Part shown: in pieces, positions 50,831 through 62,678 of the stretch
How positions within the stretch are numbered: the stretch's first letter is position 1
Layout: the number at the start of each line of letters is the position of its first letter
Source of the DNA: Niebla homalea
Lineage: Eukaryota > Ascomycota > Lecanoromycetes > Lecanorales > Ramalinaceae
Length of the DNA: 64,000 nucleotides
Reading direction: 5' to 3'
NCBI GenBank assembly: GCA_019925105.1
Contig: JAHGAU010000019.1
Coordinates: 806,001-870,000 of the forward strand
The notes under the pieces: model-generated
What the model saw: the letters and a program-made list of their open reading frames with translations, nothing else
The model's database searches: none
What the model was told of the DNA's origin: nothing
Position numbers and translations under genes: made by a program

Positions 50831-51616
50831 CTCGGTCTGGGGAAAAGATTTTTCCATACCTACCTACCTACCTTAGGCTTTTTATGGTTAGAACTAGCGC
50901 AGTAAATATCATAATTTCCTTCAAAAAATGTCTTTTCTAAGTACTTCTTCCCCAGCCTTATTCGGTACAGGGTATTCTTCTATTCATCTCCCTCTCCCCT
51001 CCCCCCTCCCCCCTCCCCCCTCCTTGATTCAAAAAGAAGTCCAGGGAGGAAGTTTAGGGTCAATCGGAAAACTTACGCAGGAGCCTCGATCGTATGATAA
51101 TTCTAGATCCTAAGATGAAACGTCCTTTGTCCTTCCTTCACGTACGGCCAACCAGCGCCCATTTCTGGAATCCCGTCAACAGTCCTTCTCCACCCACCAG
51201 CGCCTGTTTGGATCAACGCACTCGCTTTACCTCCACCGTGGTACTAGATGCTTGAGCACTGGGAAGAGAGGGATCAAGAATGGTCGTCATTACCGACGGA
51301 TTCATTTGGCGTTGTCCAATGCCAGCAACACCGATTCTAGGTCCCTTCGGTTGCCCCTTGAACGGTCCAAGCCCAAGTTATCATCGCTGAGCTGATGATG
51401 GCCTTAACTGGGATCCGGAAGTCAGGAATTCGGTCGGGCTGTGAGATTGAAGGCTTCTCTTTACGAGGGTGCAGGCTGCGCCCCGTTTGTCTGAGACTGG
51501 CTGGTACATCTCCTCCATTGATCACCAGTCCTTGGGCTTTGTGTTATTGGTGCTACATGGCAAAAGGCATTTGTGGCAGTAAGAGACGGATAGAAGATGG
51601 TCATATTTCAGGCTTT

Positions 51617-51894
51617 AGCTTTACTGCTGGAGGAATGCTATAAGCTCCGGCGTCGGTGTTCACCGCTGGGCCGTCCGCCGTACCTTGGACCAATTGTCAT
51701 ACTTGGACGGCGGTGCTCAGACAGCAGTGCTGGCTGCCTACAACGCCGTCTTCCAATACCCTTGACTCGGCCCGTTTTCAGATACGTTTAGAACAAGAGA
51801 ATGGCAGATTACGTACTTAATCGTGCCCCGAGTTGTTGATCCGGCCGTTTGCGGACAATTAAGGGAGAAAAAGATCGCACTGATTTCAGCCCAA
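51617..51894 (+). pseudogene. Possible gene fragment with one internal stop
   Basis: A frame open for 92 codons except for TGA at 51763. It includes WAVRRTLDQLSYLDGGAQT, then VLAAYNAVFQYP, the stop, LGPFSDTFRTREWQITYLIV and PRVVDPAVCGQLREKKIALI. The residue mix is protein-like on both sides of the stop (CGA to TGA would explain it). Upstream the frame closes at TAG 51616-51618; a splice acceptor near 51643 is possible. Not recognised; could be chance. Confidence 0.25.
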
Positions 51895-52100
51895 GCCAGC
51901 TAAAGGGACTAAGGGGAACCTTGATGCTCGCACCGTTATCCCTTCGCTCCACATTACTATACTTTATAACTAGGCTCTTGCACTTCAGCGACTTCTGTTT
52001 TGGATCCTTGAAATTCCTAATTGTATGGCCGAGTCTGCGCCACGACTCCAGCTTGCGCTTATGCCTCCAGTAACCAGGTTAACTGCTGCTGCACTCCGCT

Positions 52101-53039
52101 ATGATAACCATTCAAGTGCTACCACCGGCCTTCAAGAAGCTCACCAAGAAGGAGACACCCCAGTGGACAGTCGCCATCATCCAGGCGCCCCGCCGAGTCC
52201 GTCATCTTCTATTGGTAGCGACCCTCTCTATTCGCCTCTGTTTGATGTCGAGGGCGGCCATCAATCAGGTCGTGAGTACCCCCATGAGCTCGCCTCCCCC
52301 ACGTGAAGATTTCCACCAACTATTGGCCCAATGGTTCGCAGCGCAAAGAGCCCAACGTCAAGCTTACCTGGATGCCTTGGTCGAGTATCTCAACCGTATG
52401 CAGCGTATAAGCATAGCAACCTATTGTCTGGTTTTACTCTGTATTATGTATTTGGGGTGGCGACGTCCACCGTGGAATACGGATTGGGTGGTCGACACAA
52501 TATCCGATGTCCACATCACCAATGATGCTTCGCTGGTCTGCCGTCACACTTGGTGCTTCCACCACCCTTTTATTTCTATTGATCATCCTGCGAATGGTGC
52601 CGCTACCAGCGATGTAAACAACAATAACGCCGACGCTAACGCTCCCCGTTCAAAACTTCTCCCATACATCAACCGATCATACCTCCCATTTATCAGTCGA
52701 TCGTCTCTCCCCGACAGCGATTCACACCCGCAAAGCCGACTTCACCATAACGGCCTCCCCGTCCATGGCCTTGGGCACACCCACCTGACCATCTGCAACG
52801 ACGGTGCCTTCTCGACCGGAGACGGGGGTGGCCGGATCCTCTGCGAAAGTTGGATAAGGATCCGTCTAACTCCCATACTTTATGTCCCTTCCGCGCCGGT
52901 CAACCGCGTTTCCCTGCCCTTACTAATCGCGGAGGAAGCGGCGCAACCGAAACATGGGAATCGGACGTTGCATTTGACCGCCTTGCATACAAAGAAAGGA
53001 AGTAGAGAGATGGTGCTTAGTGGGATTGTATATGTGTAG
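52101..53039 (+). CDS. Single-pass membrane protein, hypothetical (up to 312 residues)
   Basis: Open from ATG at 52101 to TAG at 53037. ATG at 52284 (residue 62) is the better start: it begins MSSPPPREDFHQLLAQW and a long amphipathic helix (AAQRAQRQAYLDALVEYLNR), followed by a membrane segment ISIATYCLVLLCIMYLGW near residues 105-122. That gives a 251-residue product with a short N-terminal cytosolic helix, one membrane span and an extended Asn/Ser/His-rich domain. Alternatively, a first exon in another frame (52025-52271, disordered acidic) could splice by GTGAGT at 52272 to CAG at 52341, keeping phase but removing the start of the helix. Near 52920-53010 a second frame also looks coding, so the 3' structure is uncertain. 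No family recognised. Confidence 0.45.
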   Translation: MITIQVLPPAFKKLTKKETPQWTVAIIQAPRRVRHLLLVATLSIRLCLMSRAAINQVVSTPMSSPPPREDFHQLLAQWFAAQRAQRQAYLDALVEYLNRMQRISIATYCLVLLCIMYLGWRRPPWNTDWVVDTISDVHITNDASLVCRHTWCFHHPFISIDHPANGAATSDVNNNNADANAPRSKLLPYINRSYLPFISRSSLPDSDSHPQSRLHHNGLPVHGLGHTHLTICNDGAFSTGDGGGRILCESWIRIRLTPILYVPSAPVNRVSLPLLIAEEAAQPKHGNRTLHLTALHTKKGSREMVLSGIVYV

Positions 53040-54935
53040 GTGGGGGCAGCCTGATTTGGCATCCTTGGGTTCAGAGAATATCGGTGCCTTGACGGAATTT
53101 GGTTTTAGGTCAGCATTGAACGGCTTTATTATGATACAGATGAAGACTATAGTAATAATGATACATGTTCTTCAACCCGGTTACAAGCACGGTACCCCTT
53201 CTTCCTGCTATCCCTCCTTCGGAATTCATTTCTCCTCAACCTCCCACTTCATAACCCTTTACGCACATACATGGCGTCAAAAAGGAACACCCTTCTGCCA
53301 TACGGCTTGAAGTCGTGGTCACAATTAGGTACGCTGTTCGGTAGAGGAGAAGCCTTCTCGCAAGATGACCTTGCCCAAGGTTCAAAGTAAAGTATCAACA
53401 GGCCCAAAACACCGCAATCGAGTGGAAGAAGCCAAGGACTCAGTACGTACTGAGCAAGACCCCCTTGCACTTGAGCTAGCCTCGATTTGAACCCACGCCT
53501 TATCCTCATATAACCCTATTACTTATTACCCACAACCACCGCATTCTGGCCGGAGATCCTAAGTGCTGAGCATGGGCTCTGCTCCGTCCACTTAGGGCGA
53601 CGCCTGGTCCGCCAACGGCTTTAAGCTGGCTCTCACCCAAACTCACCGTGTTTTTGACCTGGGCATCCTGAGTGATGAGCAAGACCCTTAGACTTACACG
53701 CTCTCATCCTAAGCTTCTGCTTATCGTACAGCTCCCATTTACTATAATCTATAGATAGTAATGGTAAGATTGAGCAGTGTGAAAGCGGTTTGGCTCGCCT
53801 ACCTGCATACGAGAATCGCCGCCGCAGCAGCAATTTATGGAATTACTATTAATGAAGCCTCTCTTATCAATGATGCCCGGCTCCCGGCGAGAACAAAAGG
53901 CGTGACTGATCTTCGTTAACGCGTTTAATTGTTGGCGGAGCCACTGCCAGTCAGCCTTTCACTAATAATGTATACGCAGTTCTCTACTACGCGTGAGCTG
54001 AAAACGCTCGCCAAAGGCTTCAGCTGGCTCTTATTTACATGCTATTCGACCCAACAATCCAGAAATAACTACTGCCTACGTTCCGAAGTCTCAATCAGGG
54101 ACGCCGGAAAAAGCAACGTTCTCTGTGAATCCACCGTAATGTTCAAGCATTAGTCCGCAAAACATTATTTCAATTCAGTAGGATCTCGGCTGGGCGAAGG
54201 CAGGTAAAGATGCAGATGGAGATGACCACCAATAAGGAGGTGCAGGAGTGAAAAACGGCTCAGAGCATGCTAACGATAGGTTCAAGCAGCAGTTTAGCGG
54301 AATCATCTAACAGTCAATTGGGGGGGATTACCACCTGACGGCCTATGCGCCTGATGGATGCCCTTGAGTATGGTCAATCAAGGTGGGTGGCAAGTTGGTC
54401 ATGCCGCACAGAAAGGCCACCAGTCGGTCTCCTGTACCTAGTCTCTCTCACATTTCGTTGAAAAGACAGCATCAGAGAGATTCGAATGTATGCGTTGAAT
54501 TCGTAAAGTCTCCCGAATTCCATCACATTTAACGACCTTATCTCATTGGCCGACCTGTTGAGCGGAAAGAGGGCGAGCAATGAAGCGGAAAAGGAGAGAA
54601 GGGAGAAAGAAAGTGTCCGGAAGCGACGCACGATTCTCTCCTATCGCAAGCTTTTAAGTTGAAAAGGACGCCGATGCGATGTGGGCAACAGCATCTACCC
54701 GTCAAGAAGCAAGCACAAGGACAAACAACAGGCATATACCTTCATACTTTGAACTCTCCTTATACCCTCGCGTATTTAATAGACGTCCGTTCTCTTGACG
54801 TCCTCCCTTCTTGAGAACCACTCATTCTTGACCTGTCAATATCCCCCTTGTCGACCCTTACTCAACCCACGACTCCCGACCAAGAAAGACCGAAGAACAA
54901 AACCATCAGCCAAACTCCACTTGTCATCTTCAACT
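53040..54935. other. Intergenic, no supported gene
   Basis: Open frames here are short and not convincing; the best is 53249-53509 on the minus strand (86 codons, mixed residues, no motif). G7 at 54321-54327. A weak TATA-like stretch (gcgtatttaatag, about 54770-54782) and a CA/CT-rich leader precede the gene at 54936. Confidence 0.5.
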
Positions 54936-55768
54936 ATGAATTCTGATCCCGTCAAAGAGCAGGAGTTCATGGAGCATCTCACCCACTTTACCGCCGACCA
55001 CTCCCGCGTCGAGACACCACCCCCTGCCATTACTATGCCCGCGCTGCCAACACCGGGGTTGGTCTTCCCCCGTCCAAACCACACACATCTCTCCCCTCCC
55101 TCCCCCACTCTTACTCATCGTTGTGCTGACAGTTAATCACCAGGTCCCCCCCCATCCTCACCACTCAAATCCCCTACCTCCGAACCTTCTTCACCGAAAA
55201 GTTCACCTCGGGCGTCGCCCTCGTTAAACAGAGCCTGTGCCTCGTTATCAGCGCTTTCATGTTTAAGCGCACCGCTCGGCCGATTGACCTCTACGCGGAC
55301 CCTTACAGCGTGGGTGAAGAGCGCGTGGCGCGCTTGCTGGAGGAGGAAAGGGACGGTGATGGTGATGGTGATGGGGATGATGGGACGGTGGATCTGGATT
55401 TGCTGATGCGATGTTATAAGCAGTTGGCCAGGATTGAGATGATGGAGAAGGAGAGGGAGAAGGAGGAAGGAGGAAGAGGAGAGGAGGAGGAAGGAGGAGG
55501 GGGAGAGAAGGAGGGAGGAGGAAAAGGAGGAGGAGAAGGAGGAGAAAAGGAGGAGAAAGGAGGTGGAGGAGCAGAAGCGGTGGGGGAAAGCAGCCTGTCT
55601 GCGGAAGACTCATCGGTGAATGAGGTGGAGAAGAAGGATAGACGAGGACGAGGAGTGAGAGGAGGAGGAGGAGCAGCAGGAGGAGCAGGAACTCTAGGAA
55701 AGCGAAAGCGCCGAGACGACTCGAGCGCGCGACCTCGTACACGCAGTAAGGTATCATCATTACCTTAG
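54936..55768 (+). CDS. Two-exon hypothetical nuclear protein (249 residues)
   Basis: Exon 1 is 54936-55061, exon 2 is 55145-55768. The start at 54936 follows a CA/CT-rich leader (cttcaactatga); an earlier in-frame start at 54795 lies in what looks like leader. The 83-bp intron ends with branch site gctgac and acceptor caccag, both clear. The donor (gtcttc at 55062) is weak but is the only nearby GT that keeps phase. Exon 2 opens VPPILTTQIPYLRTFFTEKF and has a hydrophobic helix (KQSLCLVISAFMF) before DLYADPYSVGEERVARLLEE. Then come a Gly/Asp run (112-121), helix KQLARIEMMEKEREKEE, a long Glu/Gly tract (about 150-184) and KRKRR (228-232), a nuclear-localisation-like signal. Function and family unknown. 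Confidence 0.55.
55436..55580 (+). repeat. Purine-only gga/gag tract inside a coding exon
   Basis: About 145 bases almost entirely A and G, built from gga and gag units, encoding the Glu/Gly/Lys tract of the preceding gene. Such polypurine tracts change length easily and can form triplex DNA. Confidence 0.8.
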
Positions 55769-58590
55769 AGGTCCCGGACACGATATCGGGAAGGAAAAAC
55801 CCTTATAGCCAGTCGAGAGAGAGAGGATGGTGGAGGTGCGACCATATAGAACGAGAGCTTGGGTTCTAAAAAGATGACGAGATTTCGAATAGATGACCAA
55901 CTTTTTCATAATCGCCTTTGGATCCAGATACGTGCTGTTCCTTCCTCCATTACCACGTCCTCGTCAGAAGCGAAAAGGGCTTCCGCTGTGGCTTTCATCG
56001 TCGTCTGAAGCGGAAAGCGGGATGACTTTTATCAAAAACAGATCTCCTCTTTACTTAATTTTTGCTCAAGTTCATGACCACGAAGGTGGGATATATGGAG
56101 GCGCTATAAGTCCAATACACTCTGCTCTGCTCTGGCTCCGCCGTCGTGTCGCGCGAGCGTCTCTTCTGCTGTCAATCACAACAGACTAGTTAATAAAACC
56201 GATTTCAACGAATTCTGTAGGTCGAGCCTATCCATCCTCCTGAGTCGGCGCTCTTAAATTAACGGTAGGAAGAGCAAACGGTAATCTCATGGTTCGGAAC
56301 CCACAGTTTCATCGATGCTAATTTAAGTAGCTTCCCTTCCTTATATCATCCATCCTCTCGGTCATCCGCTTCAAGACCTCATCGTCTCGCTTGACTGGCA
56401 CACCCCACGCACGTACGTACGTACGGATAAGCCTTGAACGCCGGGAACATACGGATCCTCCAGACAGATGAATTTCGCTGGGGATTGTTTATACGCACTC
56501 ACTCCTGCCAAATCCAGAGGCGTACAGGCAGGCACTTCCATTTATCCTCCTGGATTCGACTTTAAGGATCTCTCTTGATCGCGCTTTTAGAGTAGCTCGA
56601 CTCGGAACCTTGCATGGCATTTTCGTGGGTTATGTGGGCAACGTCCCGTAATGGGAGGAAGAGAGTGGGGGCATTATCATCATTATCATCATCGTGGTAT
56701 TATGGTGAAAGAACAAGAAACGTAATAACGGACTTTCTTCGTTTTTATTGTATGTTAACATTTCGGCTGGGTACGATACTAAATAAAGAGCACAGGTATT
56801 CTTGAAGAAATATAGCGTCGTTTTCTGGAGATTAACAGCATATATTAAGCAAGCAAGTCCAAAAGAATTTCGAAGTAACCGTAATCCCAGTCGAGAAAGA
56901 CATTAGGCAGTAATAGCAAGCAAGCCTGGCTAAAGGAAGCGGAACAGACGGTTATAGAGCACCAACCATCAAAGCAAGCACATGCGGGCCTATCCAGTCC
57001 CAAGCAGCGCGGCGGCGTACGCCGATTGTCCCGCTGATGCTTTTCGCACGTAATGTTATAACACCAGCGAATAAAAGAGACTTTTTCGGAAAGCGACCCT
57101 GGGACCTCCTCTATCACGGTGTAGCATCTCGAATGTCTGAGATTTACAACCGGGGGGGGGCAAGAAGCTGAGATCCGGGGAGAAGGCAGCTACTGCAGAG
57201 ATGCTTTTGCACCAGAGAACATCAGAGTAAGCCGCCAAAGACGATGAAGAAGAAGACAATAGCATGCGTCGGCCATCGACAATCGAAAAGAAGCTGGACT
57301 AACTTAAGGACCGTCGTATGTCGGGTTCGAGATGACGATGATCCAATATTGATCGTGGATATTGTGCGAGCCACCACGAGGAGCTATCAAAGGAGCGTGA
57401 CATAAAGGCTTTTTATTATCGAGAATACTACTCCAGCTGACTTGGTGGGAATGAAAATCTCCCAGGGAATAATGGGTATTATTATATTAGGCCAGGACTT
57501 CCCGCGCGAGCTTATTGGCTTCGAAGAAATCTCACTATACCGGGAGTAAGTACAGTTACCGAGTCTTCACAGCGCTCTGAACTCGGCGTCCATGAGCTCA
57601 TGCGGTTTTAACTTCCCGCCGGATAAACCTTTTTGATCGTATGAAGATGGTGGACTGATAATCTGTTAGGCCAACAGCTCCTCTAATACAGAGATCGTAG
57701 GTCAATAAGTATTGAAAAGTATATTTCGCGTACAAGGAAGAGGAGGAGTTTATTACCATCCGACCATAGAGATACCCTCGGTCGTACGCAATAGGCCTTG
57801 TGAAGAGGGTAAACTGACAAATATTGCGCCGCGTTGGAAATACGCAGTAAAGATTAGCAATGGATGTAAAAGTTACTGACTTTGGAGATACCGATGAAGA
57901 GCGAGATTTCAGCAGCGCTCAAGCTTAATGAGAAACCGCGAGAGCGAACCATCAACACAATAGACCATCGCCAATCGCCAAGAGGGATCTCATGAGGTCT
58001 AACAGTAGCGAAGGCGCTAAGCGCGCCCGCTCTCATGACTTGGAACACGTGCGAGTTGAAGCCGACGACGAAGCTTTATCTATATAGAGAGGCGCCTGGG
58101 CGGAACTGAGGGTTTGGAATAACAGGCTGTTCGAATTGAGGTTTACGATGGAGGCGAGCGTAGAGAAGAACGTGCACTTATAGGGGTTGAAACGTGTACA
58201 GGCGAGCTTTGGTCCAGCGCCCGTGGTGTTCGGCAATTGCAGAAGCTTCCACTCGGTCCAATGCACATAATGATGGTGGCTCTACTTGTTGAGCAAGCCA
58301 GTATCAGCAATTGAAGCACTGGCCGCCAAGCACGAGTGGTGGAGACTGAAGAGTCAAGCCAAGCGTAAAAAGCTCAACTGTCATTGCGCCTAAAAGTAGA
58401 ATTTGAGGAGGTGGGGCAAATCCTTGGCAAAAGACTAGAAGGGCTCAACCCCCCAACCGGACAATACACCAGCCGGAAACGCTAATCCCGATTGTGATCT
58501 GTCCCCAGACATATCGTCCCCAGACATCTTGGCAACTCCATTACTTTCCCATCTTCACTGTTTACACTCAAGATACTGCAATCAAAAAGC
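55769..58590. other. Long stretch without a supported gene
   Basis: Contains an (ACGT)n run (56409-56424), a cattatcat repeat near 56670-56693, a G run at about 57152-57160, and tgtccccagacat duplicated at 58499-58525. Minus-strand frames at 56845-57117 and 57056-57265 could be joined across the G run into one Cys-rich product, and 57854-58266 holds two adjoining minus-strand frames. None has a motif or good start context, so I do not call them. The last 150 bases form the leader of the next gene. Confidence 0.45.
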
Positions 58591-60991
58591 ATGCAGACCC
58601 GGTTGCGATCGTCGCGCGTCTCGCCGCGCGACACGCAGCTTGCCGTAGTATCATCCGATGTGGATACGACGGAGATGAGCCGGCTCCTCTCACAGACTGA
58701 CTTGCAAAGTATCTCGGTCGCATCAACTGTCGCGGAAACCTTGTCGCACGCCCACAAGGCAATTGTCGATCGGACTCAGGCAATCGAAGCGGTAGAGCTG
58801 CAATGTTCGCACGATATCGACTGGATCTGGAGTCACGTTGAACGGTTAGGCGCTCGGGACGAATCCGTTAATACTGAGATCCGAACTTGGCAACAAGACC
58901 TCTACGCGCTGGTCGGCGAGGACAGGCTACAGAAGTGCATCAGACTATCCCGCGAGACGGTCGCTCGGATGAATAGTTACAGGGTGAAGATTCAGGACAA
59001 TTGGAGTGTGGAACCCGAACAGATTCTCGATCGCCAGTTTTATCCTACCAAAACCCTGTCGAAGCCAGTTTTGCAGACTCTTGCCAGTCTTAGTGGTAAG
59101 GTCGAATTGAGTCACGCCAAGTCCCTACTAGAGGCCGAGATTGAAGCGCGCTTGAACGAGGAGAGACGAGCGAAGGGGAAGGATCGGAGGGGAGGTAAGG
59201 TATCGAGAGGCAGGAAGCTACAGTTGAGTGACGTCAAAATCGCCCTCAAGAATGTTACGACCGATACGAGGAACGAGAGGTATAAAGCCAGCAGCTCGTT
59301 AGGACCTACTTCGCGGAAGCGCACGCGTTTGGAGATCGCACCTGATCATGCATCAGAGGAGGTGACGACATTAGATCAACATATTGGCAACCAACATAGC
59401 GACGATGATCATCACACTGATAGCCCGAGCGGCAGCGTCATACATGGAATCAGCCCATCTCATAATAGTTGGAATAACGATAGTAGACGCAATGGTAGTC
59501 CTGATAAGGGACAGAGACGCAAACCCTCTACCTTGGATAAAGGATCCGACGATGAAGACGATGATCATCAACGTGCCACTAACAATAGCACACATTCCGA
59601 CAGTGACTCTGCGGATGATATTCATAACGCGGGCGATGTAGGTGCAATGGTGGAGGAGCACCAGCAGCAGCAGCAAGACGCAACAGATATCCATCGCGAG
59701 CTCGAAGACCCTCCTCGCAGTCAGCCTGAAACCATTGAGCAAGACGAGGGAGAGGACTATTCTGCTGTAAGCTTCTGCTCTATTCCCTTCCCTTGAAACG
59801 GTAACATTGAAAGCGACCCCAGATCAGCAGCCCCGAAGTAGGTCGCCAGGCCCCGCCCCTTTGGAAGACACTTCATTGTCCCTCGATTTTGGATCCGACC
59901 CAGACAATGAAGATATACAGGCACCAAAGCATTCACCTCGCCAACAGGCACCAAAGTATTCACCTCGTGAACAGGCAAAAGAGTATTTACCTCGCCAACA
60001 GGCAAAAAAGTACTCGCCTCGCGAACAGGCGGAGCAGAGACATCAAGAGATACTAGCCCGCATGAGTAGTCGGAGCAAGCGCTGCGACATCGAGGAGGAT
60101 GATTCAGATTGGTTTTGCGGCGTTCAGGTCATGATCATGGCTGTGGCACGGCTGGTTGATGAAGCCGCGATACCACCGAGTTATGCAGAATACGAGCTCT
60201 GGAAGCAAACTCTGCGAATACCAGGGACTAACGTCACCCAGGCTGCCTCGCGCATCCTAGACGATCCTCACAACCAGGATGGGCTCGGCTGGGCGGAGTG
60301 TAATACCGAGAAGAGGGAGGACGAACAGGATGAGGGGCTAATTGATCAGACGGATTACAGTCGCGACGTCGAGAACATTCTACGGTGTATGTCATTGAAA
60401 CAAGGAAAACGCAAGAAAGCCGAAGCATCTTTGTCTCTTCGTACTAACATGCTGAATATCTGTACCCAAGTGCAGCCAGCGGTGGAATCGATGCTGCAGA
60501 AGAACGAGTCCGAGCGTGATAAGTTGATTAAGGAAGGCAATCGATTGGATCGGATTATCCATCTTCACCAAGACCTCCAATTATACCGCCAAATCTCGGT
60601 GGAGGAATCATTACAATCGTCACTTGACCAAATAAATGAGTTATTAGACGAGGTAGAGATTAAGGTGGAGAAGTGGCAGAAGTGGTCGGGAGCTCTCAAT
60701 GTCGGTAGGCAAGCATGCTCAGTAACGGTGAAGATGGCGTCAACGAGCTTAACGCGTATGGAAGAAGAAGTGCAAATAGTCGCGCAGCAGAAGAGCGTGT
60801 TACAGGCAAAGATGAGGAAGCGGAAGGAAATAATGCAGCAGAAAGAGGCGAAGATCAGAGAGGAGAGAGAGGCGGTGGAGCAACTAGAATACAGGTTGGG
60901 GCTGGAGGCGAACAGACCGCCGTCGAATGCGAATGGGGGACAATTACGGCGTCTAAATCCAAGGACGGGGTGCCAGGGACGGACGGAGTAG
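58591..60991 (+). CDS. Two-exon coiled-coil protein with 9-residue repeats (779 residues)
   Basis: Exon 1 is 58591-59766 (392 codons), exon 2 is 59828-60991. The 61-bp intron starts GTAAGC and ends ATCAG at 59827; it carries TGA, and removing it keeps phase exactly. No ATG starts the second frame, which supports one gene. The start follows gcaatcaaaaagcATG. Domains: an N-terminal helical region (about 40-190), basic RRGGKVSRGRK (199-208), SRKRTRLE (241-248), a disordered Asp/His/Ser region (about 260-390), repeats QAPKHSPRQ, QAPKYSPRE, QAKEYLPRQ and QAKKYSPRE (423-458), a Trp-containing helical block, and a long coiled coil (about 575-750) rich in Glu/Lys/Gln. Basic motifs suggest nuclear location. 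I do not recognise the family. Confidence 0.72.
59767..59827 (+). other. Intron of the 58591-60991 gene
   Basis: 61 bases, donor GTAAGC, possible branch ggtaac at 59800-59805, acceptor atcag. A second acceptor three bases downstream (cag at 59828-59830) would remove one Gln; both keep frame. Confidence 0.7.
59918..60025 (+). repeat. 27-bp coding minisatellite, four units
   Basis: Units start at 59918, 59945, 59972 and 59999 with caggcaccaaag or caggcaaaa...cctcg, then a degenerate fifth start at 60026. They encode the nine-residue QA-K-SPR-Q/E repeat. The copies differ mostly by single substitutions. Confidence 0.88.
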
Positions 60992-61173
60992 AGGAGATGA
61001 GGACTGCCGTCCCCATTTGTTGGATTCGTTCATCCCTATCCTGTGCGAGAGGTGATGAGGGACTCAACCATGGCGCCCCGAGCTGGGCATATGTAGCCCT
61101 AAAGCTATTCCGTACATCGTGCGTGGTTTGGAAGTAAACAAGTAGAGATGAAGTGGCCTTGGTGGCCATCTAG

Positions 61174-61665
61174 ATGGAGATGATATCAAATACGCGTATT
61201 TTATCCCCATCATCTCTCTCAGCAATCTCTCGTCCGCGATCCTACTTGCGTCTCGAATCGAATCGAAATTCGCAGCATCCCATCACCTGAATTCACATCT
61301 TCCCCATTCCCCGGCCTCAGCGATCCACGCGTCGAACCGCGCACCGCGACTTTCACCCGATCAACGCTCCCTCGAAAGCCGATGAAGACCAGACTCCGAA
61401 GCGACCCCTCAACTACAAGGACCGTCTCACTAGACCCCTGGCATATATAACGTCCTCTTCTTCATGCTCGGTACCAAATTTCAATAACTCGATTCCCAGA
61501 GGGTGGAGAACCAATGCAATGCGCAGTAGATTCCCCAGGGATATTCTAATGCAGACTAACCCACGCGCCGGGGGCCCCCCACTCCCACCCCAGTACAGCA
61601 CCAGTAGTTACCTAAGTCACGGCTATCGACTTTCGGAGCGTTTAGATCTACGCGAATCAAGGTAG
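61174..61665 (+). pseudogene. Possible pseudogene with one internal TGA
   Basis: A frame of 164 codons from ATG at 61174 to TAG at 61663 is interrupted only by TGA at 61288 (codon 39). The N-terminus MEMISNTRILSPSSLSAISR, followed by PRSYLRLESNRN, is Ser/Arg-rich and lacks acids at first, like a mitochondrial targeting peptide. Downstream are KADEDQTPKRPLNYKDRLTRP and RAGGPPLPPQYSTSSYLSHG. CGA to TGA would explain the stop. A run of this length can arise by chance in DNA of this composition, so confidence is low. It is only 182 bases beyond the preceding gene, same strand. Confidence 0.3.
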
Positions 61666-62678
61666 GCTTCTCGTGGAAAGGCAGGGCAGGGCAGGGTGGG
61701 ATCCAGTGGTACATGCGCCGATCGTGGATTTCTTATATTAATTCTTCTGCCATGCGATGATGAGTCCTGAGCCCGCTTGTGCAGCATTTACATACGGGGC
61801 TGTCAAGAATACTATTCAAGGCAGGTCTCTTTCTGCTTTACAGTCTTCATACGAGACGTGATTAAACTTTTACCGCTGAATGTTCCCTGCTCGCCTTTTC
61901 TGATGGATCATGGAAGTCACATTTTACCCTCCGTGATCCTTTGAATATTTTTCGGGTTGCCCAAGGAGTTCTAGCGTCGACAGGTTGCATAAAGCACACT
62001 CCAATCCGCGCGGAATCATTGGCTGCCTCGGTGAGACAGTGACACGCAGCATACATTATTATTATTAGACGCATATACACTCATTCCCCCTTATGCATCT
62101 CACGGATCTTGACTCACTTTTTCTTAATACGTTACTTTTATATATTCCCTTCTGACCTGCCAAATTACTGTTCCTGGCATACGACATGTATGCTCACACG
62201 GCTTGGAGCCATGCGGCTTCACAAGCCCGCCCCCCAGCCTCCCATCGACAGGTATTACCGATTGAGAAAAGCAATGGTTCTAAAACACGCAAAGATGATA
62301 GATGGATGCGACTGACTACGCAGTCCGCGTCCACGGTGGTACTACTGCTGGCGCAAGGGATGGGGACGACACCGTTGATCAACATGTGCGCAACTGTCAC
62401 AATTACGGGCATTATCCGGCTTACGCTGGATAAGAGGGTGGTCCTGTATATCTCGCGACCGAGGCGATGTCTGTTTAAATGAGTCTGTCATAATTCTGTC
62501 CTGACGTTCGCACATTCCTTGCCCCCTCCAAGCGATGGATAAGCTTTAAAATTTCACATTGAAAGAAAAACCCTAGAGGCAAATTGTTTCCAGGGAGAGA
62601 AAATAGGTATAATCAAGTGCGGCATTAAGCTTGACTCGATTCTTGTCGCTAACAGATTATGCAGAGCTTCCCTTAACA
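61666..62678. other. Intergenic, no supported gene
   Basis: A gggca repeat lies at 61680-61697 and a tta run at about 62056-62067. A possible 5' leader intron for the next gene ends here: gctaac branch at 62648-62653 with acceptor gcag at 62660-62663, and a possible donor gtataa near 62608. Confidence 0.45.

Larger units (their letters stand above)
49680..52100. other. Gene-poor stretch with decayed repeats and ORF fragments
   Basis: 49930-50035 is a degenerate ctgctct repeat. 50526-50695 and 50696-50830 are two diverged copies of one sequence, listed separately. 50870-50880 has a tacc repeat, and 50990-51022 is cccctcc repeats. A frame at 51617-51894 may be a gene fragment and is listed separately. 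No intact gene is supported. Confidence 0.5.

Noticed and set aside
53473..53500. Sequence cctcgatttgaaccc, whose complement resembles a tRNA B box
   Set aside because: No A box lies at a suitable distance and the T stem does not pair, so neither tRNA nor SINE is supported.
55263..55781. Minus-strand 172-codon Leu-rich frame opposite the 54936-55768 gene
   Set aside because: It is the complement of the gga/gag tract. The plus-strand model has an intron with good branch site and acceptor and a nuclear-signal-like end.
56845..57265. Two minus-strand frames that could join across a G run into a Cys-rich protein
   Set aside because: Joining requires a frameshift in a homopolymer, and neither part has a motif, good start or codon bias. 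Noise cannot be excluded.
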